Below, piece by piece: positions 1-8,102 of a DNA stretch of 32,132 bases (positions are counted from its first letter, which is position 1; each line of letters opens with the position of its first letter). The stretch lies in the NCBI GenBank assembly GCA_009911065.1, contig QXWR01000050.1, positions 1 to 32,132 of the forward strand, in the 5' to 3' direction. The position numbers and the translations under genes were made by a program. This stretch comes from Clostridiaceae bacterium. Its GTDB lineage: Bacteria > Bacillota > Clostridia > Lachnospirales > Lachnospiraceae. The notes beneath the pieces are model-generated. The model made no database searches. It was not told the origin of the DNA and saw only the letters and a program-made list of their open reading frames with translations.

Positions 1-335
1 TTGTTGGCAGAATCATTTCTATGATATTCATTTATCCTAGCCATGATCCGCCCGCCTTTCACAAGATGGACAGTTTTATTGACAGAGGTAACATTTACTA
101 TTGTTACCAAAGTCAATACCCTATGGGCAGTGTTGACAGCAATTGAGCGATCCACAAGTTCCTCAATAAAATCCTCAACTGCTTCCGCTACACTAAAAAT
201 ATATGTTGTATTTTCAGTGTAATTTGCCCTCTGTGAGAGTTCAATAATCGCAATAGCAGAGCCATCAATTTTATTAAAAAATTGAACAAATGCTCCTGAC
301 TGTTGAATGTGGACTAAATTTAATTGTTTTCCCAT
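1..335 (-). CDS. Hypothetical protein, 3' end beyond window
   Basis: An open minus-strand frame starts with ATG at 335 and runs off the left edge with no stop, giving at least 111 residues. A GGGAGG ribosome binding site lies inside the last codons of the upstream small gene, so the two genes are probably translationally coupled. The N-terminus reads MGKQLNLVHIQQSG. No domain is recognised with confidence. The segment around residues 80-100 (TAHRV..., then LVKGGRIMARI) loosely resembles the H-loop and tail of ABC-transporter ATPases, but no Walker motif precedes it, so this is only a resemblance. The pair is divergent from a LysR-type gene, the usual arrangement for a LysR target. Confidence 0.5.
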   Translation of the reverse strand, partial: MGKQLNLVHIQQSGAFVQFFNKIDGSAIAIIELSQRANYTENTTYIFSVAEAVEDFIEELVDRSIAVNTAHRVLTLVTIVNVTSVNKTVHLVKGGRIMARINEYHRNDSAN

Positions 336-340
336 ATCTA

Positions 341-523
341 TTAGACCTCCCTTCTCATAAACTCTTTTTCACAAGCCAATTTGCAAAGTTCATTCATAAT
401 TGGCTTTAAATTTTCTGGTGATAATTCTTTTATATCTACGACCTTACCAACATTTGATATAACTTCATTCCCCATATCTCTGTTTATATCCTCAATCATA
501 AAGCTTATCAAATACATATTCAT
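341..523 (-). CDS. Small hypothetical protein, 60 aa
   Basis: ATG at 523 is preceded by a textbook AAGGAGG site. The product is short, acidic in its middle and shows no signal peptide or recognised motif. Its stop lies six bases before the ATG of the next minus-strand gene, and its last codons carry that gene's ribosome binding site, so the two form an operon. It is divergent from the LysR-type gene at 649, with about 125 bp between them. No function is proposed. Confidence 0.5.
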   Translation of the reverse strand: MNMYLISFMIEDINRDMGNEVISNVGKVVDIKELSPENLKPIMNELCKLACEKEFMRREV

Positions 524-614
524 TCCTCCTTGAAATCTGATTGATATTTCCTGTCTGTTGTTTTATAATAACACAGGCACAACAATAAAAAAATTTAATA
601 ATTTCGATACTGTA

Positions 615-630
615 ATTCGATATATTGAAT
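615..630. promoter_or_regulatory. Candidate LysR box (ATTC-N8-GAAT)
   Basis: An interrupted palindrome ATTC-N8-GAAT, fitting the T-N11-A LysR-box pattern, lies in the divergent intergenic region 19 bp before the likely LysR start at 649. LysR regulators usually bind such sites to control themselves and the divergent operon. The site is inferred from position and symmetry only, and the AT-rich background makes chance occurrence possible. Confidence 0.35.
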
Positions 631-648
631 GTATTAAAGAGTGGTAAA

Positions 649-1545
649 ATGAATACAAAAAGTTTGGTTACGCTCAAAGCAATCCTTGAAGTGGGAAGTT
701 TTCAAAAGGCAGCAGATACTTTGGGCTATACGCAATCTACGGTCACATTTCAAATAAAACAGCTTGAGGAAGAACTGGCTATGAAATTATTTGAGAAAAT
801 AGGCAGGCACATGGAACTTACACAGGCTGGGAAAGATATCATGCCTTATATTGATATGATTTTACAGGACGCAGAGCAAATCGGCAATTATGACAAAAGC
901 CTGTCCGAAATATCCGGCTCGTTAAAGCTGGCAATCCCAGACTCCATTTTGGTATATACCATGCAGCCATTTATACAAGCATTTTCACATGAAACCCCAA
1001 ATGTGCAGCTTATAATCAATTCACTAACATCAGGAGAAGTCAATCAGTCTATCATTGACGGAACAGCCGATATAGGTATAAATTGCGAGAAAGACAGCTA
1101 TCCCGATACAATCATACATAAAAAACTTGGGAAATATAAAGTGGTTCTTATTGCTTCTCCTTTTACTGATAAAGGCCTGCTTGATTTTATCACGCCGCAT
1201 CAGCGTAAACCGTTCAGCCTGATCTGCAATGAGCCAGACGGCTATTATTAGTTGAAAATGGAAAAATACTTTGCCGAAAAGGATATTGTCCTTAATCCAC
1301 ACATGAAAGTCCAAAGTATAGAGGCAGTAAAAAAATGTGTCATAAACAATTTAGGAATTGCCGTTGTTCCCACCTATTCCATTACAGAAGAATTAAAAAA
1401 TGCTTCTCTTATGCCAGTTAAAACGGAACTTGATGAAAAAGTATATGACTCTATTTACATTTACCATAAAAATAAATGGATAAGCCCCCAAATGAGGTTT
1501 GCAATTAATTTATTAGAAAAAAATATAGGAAATTACGCCATATAA
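649..1545 (+). pseudogene. LysR-family regulator broken by in-frame TAG
   Basis: The frame encodes a full-length LysR-type regulator of about 298 residues, interrupted by a single TAG at 1249-1251 with the same frame continuing to 1545. Residues 1-60 hold the winged helix-turn-helix (SFQKAADTLGYTQSTVTFQI, then QLEEELAMKLFE). The rest matches a LysR substrate-binding domain, including VGSF..., DIGINCE and a late GIAVVPTYS segment. ATG at 649 is preferred over 625 because LysR proteins normally begin a few residues before this helix. The stop falls inside the effector domain at about residue 200, so the translated product would lack much of it. A sequencing error or a recent nonsense mutation would look the same; the rest of the frame is undamaged. 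Confidence 0.8.
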
Positions 1546-1556
1546 AATTCCATTAT

Positions 1557-2059
1557 GTGACTATAAAAATGCATTGTGGAGGAAATATCTTCTATCTGCA
1601 AGCATTATGCAACTTCGTGACCGCTGGCAGCCGGAAATACTATGTCTACTGGTATGAAGGAAACCTCAACGGCATTGAAGTCCTGATCAGTTACCCGAAG
1701 GATGCGTTCCATGTCCCTAAAGCCCTGCCTGCCTTTATCATCATGGATGTTTCCCTGAGTACCAGGGAGATTCTGGACAAATATGTGTAACAGTGGCAGA
1801 TAGAGGTATTTTTCCGTCAGGCAAAGGACAAGCTTGCATTTGACAGGTATCAGATCCGCTCATCAGAAGGTATCAGGTGGTACTGGCTACTGATGTCGCT
1901 GGCCACCTGCTTGCATGTACTGGCTACGGTGAAACTATATCTTTTGAAAACGGCTATACTTATATTTACAGCCATATCCAGGAAGAGCAGCTCCGGTTCA
2001 TCTACCAGTGTGGAGTAAGGCATGTCCTTCTTGAGGAGGTTTTGGCTTTTGTAGCATAA
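1557..2059 (+). pseudogene. DDE transposase remnant (IS4/IS701-like C-terminal part)
   Basis: The frame from about 1560 encodes the second half of a DDE transposase, including YVYWYEGNLNGIEVLIS and, after an in-frame TAA at 1788-1790, QWQIEVFFRQAKDKLAFDRY. The W-x-IE-xFF-x-K pattern is the region of the catalytic glutamate in IS4/IS701-type transposases. A frameshift near 1905 moves the rest (HLLACTGYGETISFENGY) into another frame, ending at 2059. The N-terminal half and the terminal repeats are missing. This is a dead insertion-sequence fragment. Confidence 0.75.
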
Positions 2060-2166
2060 ACTCATTGTGCAATTTTTTAAATTTGCTCATTTATAATAAT
2101 AAACTTGATTCAAAATATAGGACTGTAGTTTCTACAAATTTGTTCGATATATTAAACGAATAGTAA

Positions 2167-2184
2167 TATTTTACGAGTAAAATA
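2167..2184. promoter_or_regulatory. Perfect 8-bp-arm palindrome before the ParB-like gene
   Basis: TATTTTAC-GA-GTAAAATA is a perfect inverted repeat placed 24 bp before the ATG at 2209 and just before its ribosome binding site. The position suits a repressor operator or an mRNA hairpin. No cognate regulator can be named. Confidence 0.4.
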
Positions 2185-2208
2185 CTATGATGGAATGGAG
2201 AAAAGCGT

Positions 2209-3201
2209 ATGAATAATGTGTTTGAATTTATAACAAATACAAGAGATTATGCGTTGCATTTTCAAAATGTGGAGTATATAAAACATGATTTTGAAAACTT
2301 TTATTTACATGTTGATGTCATGGGAAAAGAAGTCGAATTTTTGCCTGGTATTTTTTACAAACTTGATTTAAAACATTCAATTTTGCTAAAAGGTATGCTG
2401 GCTATTTTACGTTCATATGAGGGAGAGTCAAAGTTAATAAAAATATTGCCCAAAGTTTTAGATGAAAAATTTGGGACGAGAATTATCACGATTCAATTTA
2501 GAAATATAAGAGATAGTTATTCTTTTTTTATTAATCAAGAGAAAGTGTATGAAAATAAGAAAAATTATCAAGGAAAAGATGATGGAAATTTTCAGTATAA
2601 ATATGAATATGTCAAAGAAGAGCCAGAATATTTAGAGATACCCACTGAAAGGATACTTTTTCCTTGTCGTACAGGTGGTGAGGGAACGAGATGTAGTTTG
2701 AAAGGTGTATTTAGAGAGGCGGGAATATTTACAACAAGTACATACAAAGATCATTATATGTTTTTTAATGAGTATGAAATGCATTGCCTTACGGCTTGTT
2801 CAGAAGAAATAAGAGATATATGTAAGACGTGTAATAATTGTATGAGAACTGTAGAGTTGATGAAAGAAGGACGATTTGTTGGTCCTACTAAAGGGAATGA
2901 TTCGGATTGTTTAACTGTTGGGGAGTATGATGGCAGATATGTTATTGAAAATGGTAATCATCGAGCATGTTGTGCAAAAGCATTTGGCATTCCTTTAGTA
3001 AAAGCAAAGGTTAATAAATATAGAAGGACAGATGAGTTGTGTCAAGAACCGAAGGTAAACAATAGGGGAGATAACCAAAAAGTGTTAGATTCATTTTATA
3101 AGGTATTTGATGAGAGAGGAATTAGCAGACCGTTAGTGAATCAGTATTTAGAAACAGATGGAACAGATGTCGGGTTGATTAAGCTATTAAAGGTTATTTA
3201 A
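2209..3201 (+). CDS. Cys-rich protein with ParB/sulfiredoxin-like motif, 330 aa
   Basis: An intact AT-rich gene starts at ATG 2209 after a GGAG site. The C-terminal third contains GEYDGRYVIENGNHRACCAK followed by AFGIPLVKAKV (residues about 238-267). This fits the ParB/Srx fold, where a short strand leads into a G-x-HR motif (here GNHR at 249-252) and a helix. Before it is a cysteine cluster: C153, C162, C193, C197, C205, C208 and C211, the last three as CxxCxxC. Such spacing suggests a zinc site or Fe-S cluster. The N-terminal ~150 residues match nothing I know. ParB/Srx-fold proteins include DNA-binding CTPases, nucleases and ATP-dependent enzymes, so the activity is open. The gene stands alone among mobile-element debris, which fits horizontal acquisition and an accessory or defence role; that part is inference. 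Confidence 0.6.
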   Translation: MNNVFEFITNTRDYALHFQNVEYIKHDFENFYLHVDVMGKEVEFLPGIFYKLDLKHSILLKGMLAILRSYEGESKLIKILPKVLDEKFGTRIITIQFRNIRDSYSFFINQEKVYENKKNYQGKDDGNFQYKYEYVKEEPEYLEIPTERILFPCRTGGEGTRCSLKGVFREAGIFTTSTYKDHYMFFNEYEMHCLTACSEEIRDICKTCNNCMRTVELMKEGRFVGPTKGNDSDCLTVGEYDGRYVIENGNHRACCAKAFGIPLVKAKVNKYRRTDELCQEPKVNNRGDNQKVLDSFYKVFDERGISRPLVNQYLETDGTDVGLIKLLKVI

Positions 3202-3648
3202 TCACAGAGTATTGTTTTTTGAGAACAGAGCATCAGTCATAAATTTGGCTAGTGCTTTTTTCGTGGAAAGAAAGTAAGCAGTAGATAGGTTCTTTCCAGC
3301 GTCAGTTGAATTCAGCGTGGAAAGTTTCTTCATCGCCATAATTGTCGTATCAAATAAATGACAGTTCTCTTTGTAAAGAAACTGCCATCTTGCAAACAAA
3401 TGTATTTTGCTGTAGATTATGTCATTTCAAGGCTCTTTCAAAAATGGGATAGTTGCGGTGTAGTAAGCACCTCTCCCTGCCAAGAAATCATTGATTTTAC
3501 AGGCTTTTCCAGAACATTTCAAGATACTGCCATGACAGACCATTAGCAAAGCTATGTGAGCTTTTGGAACGCTATTTTCTATTTTTTCACATTTTTCTCC
3601 TATGAATCCCAATATATTTAGGTGATTATCCACAAAAACATATTGGGT
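3202..3648. other. Gene-poor stretch, nothing recognised
   Basis: Only short overlapping open frames on both strands occur here. None has a good ribosome binding site or a recognisable motif. The stretch probably belongs to the surrounding decayed mobile DNA. Confidence 0.4.
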
Positions 3649-3936
3649 CTATATTTTTAAATTTTGCTCTGGTCTCATAACCAGCTTTTGATTGTCTTCT
3701 GGATTCCACGCTTTCAGCACTTCCCATTCCCTCTTTCTTCCAGCTTCCAATCTATGCCTTATGTAACCCAGTTGTTTAAAACGCTGTACTCTGAAATGAA
3801 CCGTGGTTCTGCTTAACCCACTCATATAGGCTAATTCTGCTATGGATACCTTGCTGTCCCCCTTAATTCCATTATAAATGATTTCGTTTGTTTTATCCAT
3901 AGCCTGACGCCTGTATTTCATATCTCCTTTATTCAT
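3649..3936 (-). CDS. Small winged-HTH DNA-binding protein, 95 aa
   Basis: The protein holds a MarR/Lrp-like winged helix-turn-helix: VSIAELAYMSGLSRTTVHFR is a plausible recognition unit, followed by VQRFKQLGYIRHR as the wing approach (residues about 30-65). An AGGAGGGG site lies 14-15 bases before ATG at 3936, rather far; an internal ATG at residue 6 has AAAGGAG directly before it, rather close, so the start is uncertain. It sits among integrative-element remnants and is probably a cargo or plasmid-type regulator. Its target is unknown. Confidence 0.5.
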   Translation of the reverse strand: MNKGDMKYRRQAMDKTNEIIYNGIKGDSKVSIAELAYMSGLSRTTVHFRVQRFKQLGYIRHRLEAGRKREWEVLKAWNPEDNQKLVMRPEQNLKI

Positions 3937-4200
3937 ATAATAAACTAATTTCCCCTCCTGTTCACAGAGTTTTTTTCATCATCGCATATGGCTATGATCA
4001 TTTGCTTACCTCTTTGCTTTTAGCATCGGCGGATACAAAAAAAATTTTATTGAATCTGACAGACGGTATAGATTTTGTTGTAAACGGTTAAAAATCTGTA
4101 TCTCATATGACTCAATTTAAGGTTTTATGTTTCTAAACACATCTTAAAGGCCGCACATAGAAAAAAATTGGAATTTATCCCGGAAGCTTGGGAATAAAGT

Positions 4201-4231
4201 GTCATTTTGCGTTTTATTTGGGGGTCATTTT
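4201..4231. repeat. Direct repeat GTCATTTTG, possible IS21-type end
   Basis: GTCATTTTG occurs at 4201-4209 and again at 4223-4231 in an AT-rich stretch without genes. Closely spaced repeats of this kind are typical of IS21-family ends, but no istA/istB sequence is present, so this would be at most an orphan end. Confidence 0.25.
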
Positions 4232-4324
4232 GGTCAAATTAATCAAATTATATAATCCCATTTTTATGCCTTTGTTTCCGTTTGCGCTCGTCGGTATTGT
4301 CGATAGTCCATGACGAAAATAGAA

Positions 4325-4474
4325 TCATGCCGCTTTTGTTTCATAGCGCACATGGCAGCGGCACACAGGCGGCTGCCCCTTTGTAAGACCAGGCTTCAGC
4401 TTATCTGCTCCATCCGGCGTGGATGGCTTCGGAATTTGTATGGTAATCGAGATTGTTAAAATCAATTCCTGCAT
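4325..4474 (-). CDS. Small hypothetical ORF, 49 aa
   Basis: ATG at 4474 is preceded by AAGGAG at ideal spacing (five bases), which is the main reason to list it. The product begins MQELILTISITIQIPKPS and has a C-terminal CRC motif. No family is recognised. Its neighbours are pieces of an integrative element, so it may be a truncated element gene. Confidence 0.3.
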   Translation of the reverse strand: MQELILTISITIQIPKPSTPDGADKLKPGLTKGQPPVCRCHVRYETKAA

Positions 4475-4580
4475 TTTGTCTCCTTAAAAATGAATTTGTT
4501 GTTGATTTTTCGTGCAAAACATTGTGTTTTTCGTGCAGATGGCATATACTATAATCACCAATACGAAAGGAGATGGTTAT

Positions 4581-4859
4581 ATGGCTGGCTCTACCACAAA
4601 TATCAGCATCCGCATGGATTCAGATTTGAAAGCGCGGGCCGATATCTTGTTTGGAGAACTCGGCATGAACCTGTCCACAGCATTCAATATTTTTGTCCGT
4701 CAGTCGCTCCGCGAGGGTAGGATTCCTTTTGACATTTCTTTGAATCAGCCCAACAAGGAAACGATTGCCGCTATGTTAGAAGCGGAAAGGATTGCGAAAG
4801 ATCCATCTGTAAAAGGATATACTGATCTGGATGAGCTGTTCGCAGACCTGAAAACATGA
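4581..4859 (+). CDS. RelB/DinJ-family antitoxin
   Basis: ATG at 4581 follows an AAAGGAG site; the open frame extends further upstream, but this start gives the normal RelB/DinJ N-terminus. Residues 5-45 form a ribbon-helix-helix domain (TNISIRMDSDLKARADILFG, then MNLSTAFNIFVRQ), which binds the operon promoter. The C-terminal part (ETIAAMLEAERI..., DLDELFADLKT) normally wraps the toxin. The stop codon overlaps the ATG of a YafQ-like toxin remnant (ATGA), the usual coupling in dinJ-yafQ operons. Since the toxin is broken, this antitoxin is an orphan and may now act only as a DNA-binding protein. Confidence 0.85.
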   Translation: MAGSTTNISIRMDSDLKARADILFGELGMNLSTAFNIFVRQSLREGRIPFDISLNQPNKETIAAMLEAERIAKDPSVKGYTDLDELFADLKT

Positions 4860-4945
4860 GGAAAACAAAGTAACACGGTTAAGCCCACCACGCAATTCAA
4901 AAAAGACTACAAGCTGGTAATAAAGCGCGGATTAAATTTTTCTGT
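4856..4945 (+). pseudogene. YafQ/RelE-type toxin remnant
   Basis: The reading frame opens with ATG overlapping the antitoxin stop, but hits TAA after five codons. In a shifted frame the sequence TVKPTTQFKKDYKLVIKRGL follows, which is the N-terminus of YafQ-type mRNA endonucleases. After about 25 residues the similarity stops and relaxase debris of the opposite strand begins. The catalytic C-terminal part is absent, so no active toxin can be made. Confidence 0.7.
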
Positions 4946-4959
4946 ACGGCAGCATTTCT

Positions 4960-5218
4960 GTGCTTATAACTTGTGTTCATCCTTTTATGGGTCCGTTCGC
5001 TTCTGGCAAGTTGTCCAGTCGCTTTCCGCAAGCCCTTCACAGCCTTGATTTCCTCCCACATAGCTTTCATCTGCTGATACTGTAAATCTTTTTGCGTGGT
5101 CAGCTTTTCGGCCTCGGCCTGCCATTTATTTCTTCGGTGGGATCAGCTCGCCGCTGGTTTTCAGATTTTCCAGACACCGGGCGGCGGTTTCCTTTGTATT
5201 TTTCATATTGCACCCACA
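4960..5218 (-). pseudogene. Relaxase/mobilisation protein C-terminal remnant
   Basis: On the minus strand, a lysine-rich coiled segment (EKLTTQKDLQYQQMKAMWEE, then IKAVKGLRKATGQLARSE) resembles the C-terminal tail of MobA-type relaxases of Tn1549-like and related integrative elements. The upstream piece (NTKETAARCLENLKTSGELI) is in another frame, so there is at least one frameshift near 5120. The N-terminal catalytic domain is missing. The call rests on recalled family resemblance. Confidence 0.45.
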
Positions 5219-5221
5219 TCT

Positions 5222-5464
5222 TCAAATGTTCGCCCAGCACTTATTTCTCAATGATATGTTCCAGATATTTTCCCAGTGAAGGGCAATCATTGGCATATCA
5301 TTCTTATCTAGGCACAGAAAACGAATATTAATATCAGGTATTGTCAGTCCACAAAACTCCGAAATACGAGGTCCCGTATGGAAAAGGATATAGATTGCGT
5401 CATAGTATCTGCTGAAATGGTTATCTTCTTTGATAAATTTCAGCAAATCCCTCTCTGTTTTCAA
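5222..5464 (-). pseudogene. Tyrosine recombinase (integrase) remnant with internal deletion
   Basis: The frame encodes KFIKEDNHFSRYYDAIYILF, then HTGPRISEFCGLTIPDI, the start of the catalytic domain of Tn916/Tn1549-type integrases, with the first catalytic Arg and the following Glu of RISE. It then jumps to KNDMPMIALHWENI, which in intact proteins lies well downstream. The His-x-x-Arg box and the Tyr nucleophile are missing. The element's integrase is therefore dead. Confidence 0.7.
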
Positions 5465-5540
5465 TGATACATAATTCCAAAATAAGCTGCCGCTTCTTCC
5501 AAACTAAAATTGCTTTTTCCCAAATCGGAACTTCTTTCAC
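5465..5540 (-). pseudogene. Excisionase (xis) remnant
   Basis: Just upstream of the integrase remnant on the same strand, the frame from GTG at 5540 reads VKEVPIWEK and, after a one-base shift, SNFSLEEAAAYFGI. This is the conserved N-terminus of Tn916/Tn1549-type excisionases with its MerR-like helix. It is cut after about 25 residues and joined to integrase sequence, so a deletion fused xis and int. Confidence 0.6.
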
Positions 5541-5689
5541 TTACTTTGCCTCCTTAAAGGCATAAAAAGGACAGTCCAAACCTTTCCCATAGGTCTGTGA
5601 CTGCCCTTGCACTGTGTTAATGGGAAATAATTCAAAATCCCTTGAAAACAACTGCAAACAGTTGGGAAGCATTGCAAATACAACGCTGC

Positions 5690-5757
5690 ACTCAGAAAAA
5701 TCGGCAATAACTTAAACCAGATAGCAACGCGCATGAACGCCACTGGAAATAATTTCT
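5690..5757 (+). pseudogene. MobC-type mobilisation protein fragment
   Basis: A short plus-strand piece encodes ALRKIGNNLNQIATRMNATG, the signature of MobC relaxosome proteins (L-x-x-IG-x-NLNQIA-x-x-N-x-G). Nothing else of the gene remains. It faces the xis-int remnant and abuts the 3' end of ilvN, marking the edge of the decayed mobile region. Confidence 0.6.
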
Positions 5758-5767
5758 CATACTATTG

Positions 5768-6268
5768 TCATCCTTCAGATATACTGACTGCATCAATCGC
5801 AACACTCCCGCCCCTTACAGTCTCAATCCTGTTTGCAAACTTTCTTTTCAGCAAGGCTATTAAATTATCATTCCTGTTTTCTGTCTGGGTACATTCCAAA
5901 AGGACGGTAGTGCCATCATAGTCAATAATTGCAACCCCGAACACTTTTGAAATCCGAAACAATTCCGTTATGTCTGCATCTGAACAAAGATTCACCTTGA
6001 CAAATAAGATTTCTTTCATGTGGATAGGCGTATCTGTATAATCCACCACTTTGATTACCTCAACACTTCTGCCAAGCTGTTTTTTTATCTGTTCAAAAGT
6101 CCTGTCATCGCTTGTTAAACTGATTGTCATTCGTGATATGGTACTGTCCTCAGTGACTCCGACTGTCAGACTGTCCAGATTATAAGATTTCCCGGAAAAC
6201 AAACCTGAAATACGGGCAAGTACACCTATTTCATTTTCAACAAATAAACAAATCCATCTTTTTTTCAT
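5768..6268 (-). CDS. ilvN: Acetolactate synthase small (regulatory) subunit
   Basis: The protein is 166 residues, normal for the IlvN/IlvH family. Residues 4-75 form the N-terminal ACT domain (LFVENEIGVLARISGLFSGK, then YNLDSLTVGVTED), which senses valine in the holoenzyme. The C-terminal ~80 residues match the small-subunit C-terminal domain (KEILFVKVNL..., IIDYDGTTVLLECTQT). It partners with the catalytic subunit in the first common step of valine, leucine and isoleucine synthesis, in the cytoplasm. ATG at 6268 has a GAGGAAGG site. It is the last gene of a tetR-ilvB-ilvN run and ends next to mobile-element debris. No other branched-chain genes are in view. Some organisms call this gene ilvH. 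Confidence 0.92.
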   Translation of the reverse strand: MKKRWICLFVENEIGVLARISGLFSGKSYNLDSLTVGVTEDSTISRMTISLTSDDRTFEQIKKQLGRSVEVIKVVDYTDTPIHMKEILFVKVNLCSDADITELFRISKVFGVAIIDYDGTTVLLECTQTENRNDNLIALLKRKFANRIETVRGGSVAIDAVSISEG

Positions 6269-6340
6269 TCGCTGCCTTCCTCACTTTCCAAAATCACCTC
6301 GACTAGCGTCTCGGTGCGTTCATGCGCCTTATGTTGGCAT

Positions 6341-6351
6341 GTGCAAGCACA
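6341..6351. promoter_or_regulatory. Motif copy GTGCAAGCACA between ilvB and ilvN
   Basis: GTGCAAGCACA has a palindromic core (GTGC-AA-GCAC). The same eleven bases occur on the other strand in the tetR-ilvB gap (8108-8118), and a close variant lies in the tetR leader. The three positions suggest a TetR operator set; binding is inferred. Confidence 0.35.
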
Positions 6352-6365
6352 ATCCACCGCAAGGC

Positions 6366-8084
6366 TTATTTTATCATGTCATTAAGGGAGTTCCCTGGCG
6401 GAACAATCGGCATGACATTGACTTCTCTGTCAATGATAAACTCAATAATTGTAGGTGTTTTTGTATTTTGTTTCGCACTGTTCAAAGCATTTTTTATATC
6501 TTCTGCCTTTGTGACACGGATTCCTTTCGCACCATAGCTTTCTGCCAGCGCAATAAAATCAGGAGTATATTCCGGACAACAATGATCCGGTTGGTTACAG
6601 CCTATCTCACAGCTTCTCCGATAGCGCATACAAGTGCTCGAATACCGCCTATCATAAAACATTTCCTGCCATTGCCGCACGTTCCCTAAATATCCGTTAT
6701 TCAATATGCAGATGATAATTGGCAGTTCATAAACAACTGCAGTCGCCATTTCCTGAATATTCATCTGCATCCCGCCATCGCCGGATATGACAATAATATC
6801 CTTATGGGGATTGCCAAGTTTCGCTCCGATTGCAGCTGGAAAACCATACCCCATTGTTCCCAAACCGCCTGATGTCAGCATTTGCTTATTTTCATCAATA
6901 TCAAGAAATTGTGTTGTCCACAATTGATTTTGGCCTACATCCGTAGTAACTATGGCATCTTGAAACAATTCATTTATGGATTGGATGATCATCTGTGGTG
7001 TCAAACCAACTTTCCCCATATCAATCGGATATTCCTTTTCCCAACACCTGATTTCATCTATCCACTCTGAGATGTTTAGCGGCTTTGCCTTTTCAAGCAA
7101 AGCACATATCGCCTTTTTCGCATCAGCAACAATAGGAATATCCACATCAATATTACGGGAAATAGCTGCCGCATCCACATCAATATGAATAATTTTTGCA
7201 TTTACTGCAAATTCTTCTATTTTCCCCGTAATGCGGTCATTGAACCGTGTCCCTATTGAAAAAAGAACATCACAATTACTGATTGCTGAATTAGCAGCAT
7301 AACGCCCATGAATACCTATATTACCAACATATAAACGGTTTGTTGTAGGAATTGCCCCTTTTCCCATGATAGTCGTAATAACAGGAACGCCTGTCAGCTC
7401 TGCAAGCTGTGTCATTTCTTTATTTGCATGGGCGATATTAACTCCGCCGCCTATCAGGAAAACAGGCTTCACTGCATGGTTCAAGATGTCCAGCGCCTTA
7501 TTTAACTGTCCCATATGTACGGAAGCATTCGGTTTATAACCTCTGACCATAATTTCCTTCGGATAAAAATCGCTGCCATAAGCCCTCTGAACATCCTTTG
7601 GCAGATCAACAACTACTACCCCCGGTTTTCCTGTTTTTGCAATATAAAATGCCTTTTTGATAGTTTCTGCCAAATCTTCCCTCTTTCGTACCATTACAGC
7701 ATATTTACAGATACTTCTTGTGATGCCCACAAAATCCACTTCCTGAAAGGTATCATTCCCAATAAGGTGTGTCGGCACCTGTCCCGTAAAGCATACTAGT
7801 GGTACGCTGTCATAATTCGCAGTAGCAATGCCTGTAACAAGATTAGTAGCCCCTGGTCCACTTGTCACAAGACAGACACCAACCTTTCCCGTAGAACGTG
7901 CATAACCGTCTGCCCCATGGATTAGGCCCTGCTCATGGCGAGGCAGGATAACATCTATTTCTTTTTCTTTGTATAGTGCATTAAACAGATCTATCGCCTG
8001 TCCCCCCGGATAAGCAAACAATGTGTCAACTGCTTCTTCTTTTAGTGCTTTCACAAACAACTCTGCACCTGTAATCTGTCTCAT
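6366..8084 (-). CDS. ilvB: Acetolactate synthase large (catalytic) subunit
   Basis: A thiamine-diphosphate enzyme that joins two pyruvates to 2-acetolactate, or pyruvate and 2-ketobutyrate to acetohydroxybutyrate. The start at 8084 (MRQITGAELFVKALKEEAVD) is preferred over 8096 because a GGAGGA site lies five bases before it. The TPP-activating Glu is in LPRHEQGLIHGADGYAR (residue ~50), the FAD/central domain spans ~190-330, and the TPP/Mg site is GDGGMQMN followed by ILNNGYLG (~430-465). Odd feature: a Cys-rich stretch at ~481-510 (TCMRYRRSCEIGCNQPDHCC), longer than the loop in enteric enzymes; I recall similar Cys-containing loops in clostridial enzymes. It lies between tetR and ilvN on one strand. 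Confidence 0.93.
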   Translation of the reverse strand: MRQITGAELFVKALKEEAVDTLFAYPGGQAIDLFNALYKEKEIDVILPRHEQGLIHGADGYARSTGKVGVCLVTSGPGATNLVTGIATANYDSVPLVCFTGQVPTHLIGNDTFQEVDFVGITRSICKYAVMVRKREDLAETIKKAFYIAKTGKPGVVVVDLPKDVQRAYGSDFYPKEIMVRGYKPNASVHMGQLNKALDILNHAVKPVFLIGGGVNIAHANKEMTQLAELTGVPVITTIMGKGAIPTTNRLYVGNIGIHGRYAANSAISNCDVLFSIGTRFNDRITGKIEEFAVNAKIIHIDVDAAAISRNIDVDIPIVADAKKAICALLEKAKPLNISEWIDEIRCWEKEYPIDMGKVGLTPQMIIQSINELFQDAIVTTDVGQNQLWTTQFLDIDENKQMLTSGGLGTMGYGFPAAIGAKLGNPHKDIIVISGDGGMQMNIQEMATAVVYELPIIICILNNGYLGNVRQWQEMFYDRRYSSTCMRYRRSCEIGCNQPDHCCPEYTPDFIALAESYGAKGIRVTKAEDIKNALNSAKQNTKTPTIIEFIIDREVNVMPIVPPGNSLNDMIK

Positions 8085-8102
8085 ATCGTCCTCCATTTTA
8101 TA

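Noticed and set aside
1249..1251. TAG as a sense codon (pyrrolysine or recoding)
   Set aside because: No pyrrolysine genes are in view, LysR proteins are not known to need it, and other genes in the window are normal; a simple nonsense mutation is more likely.
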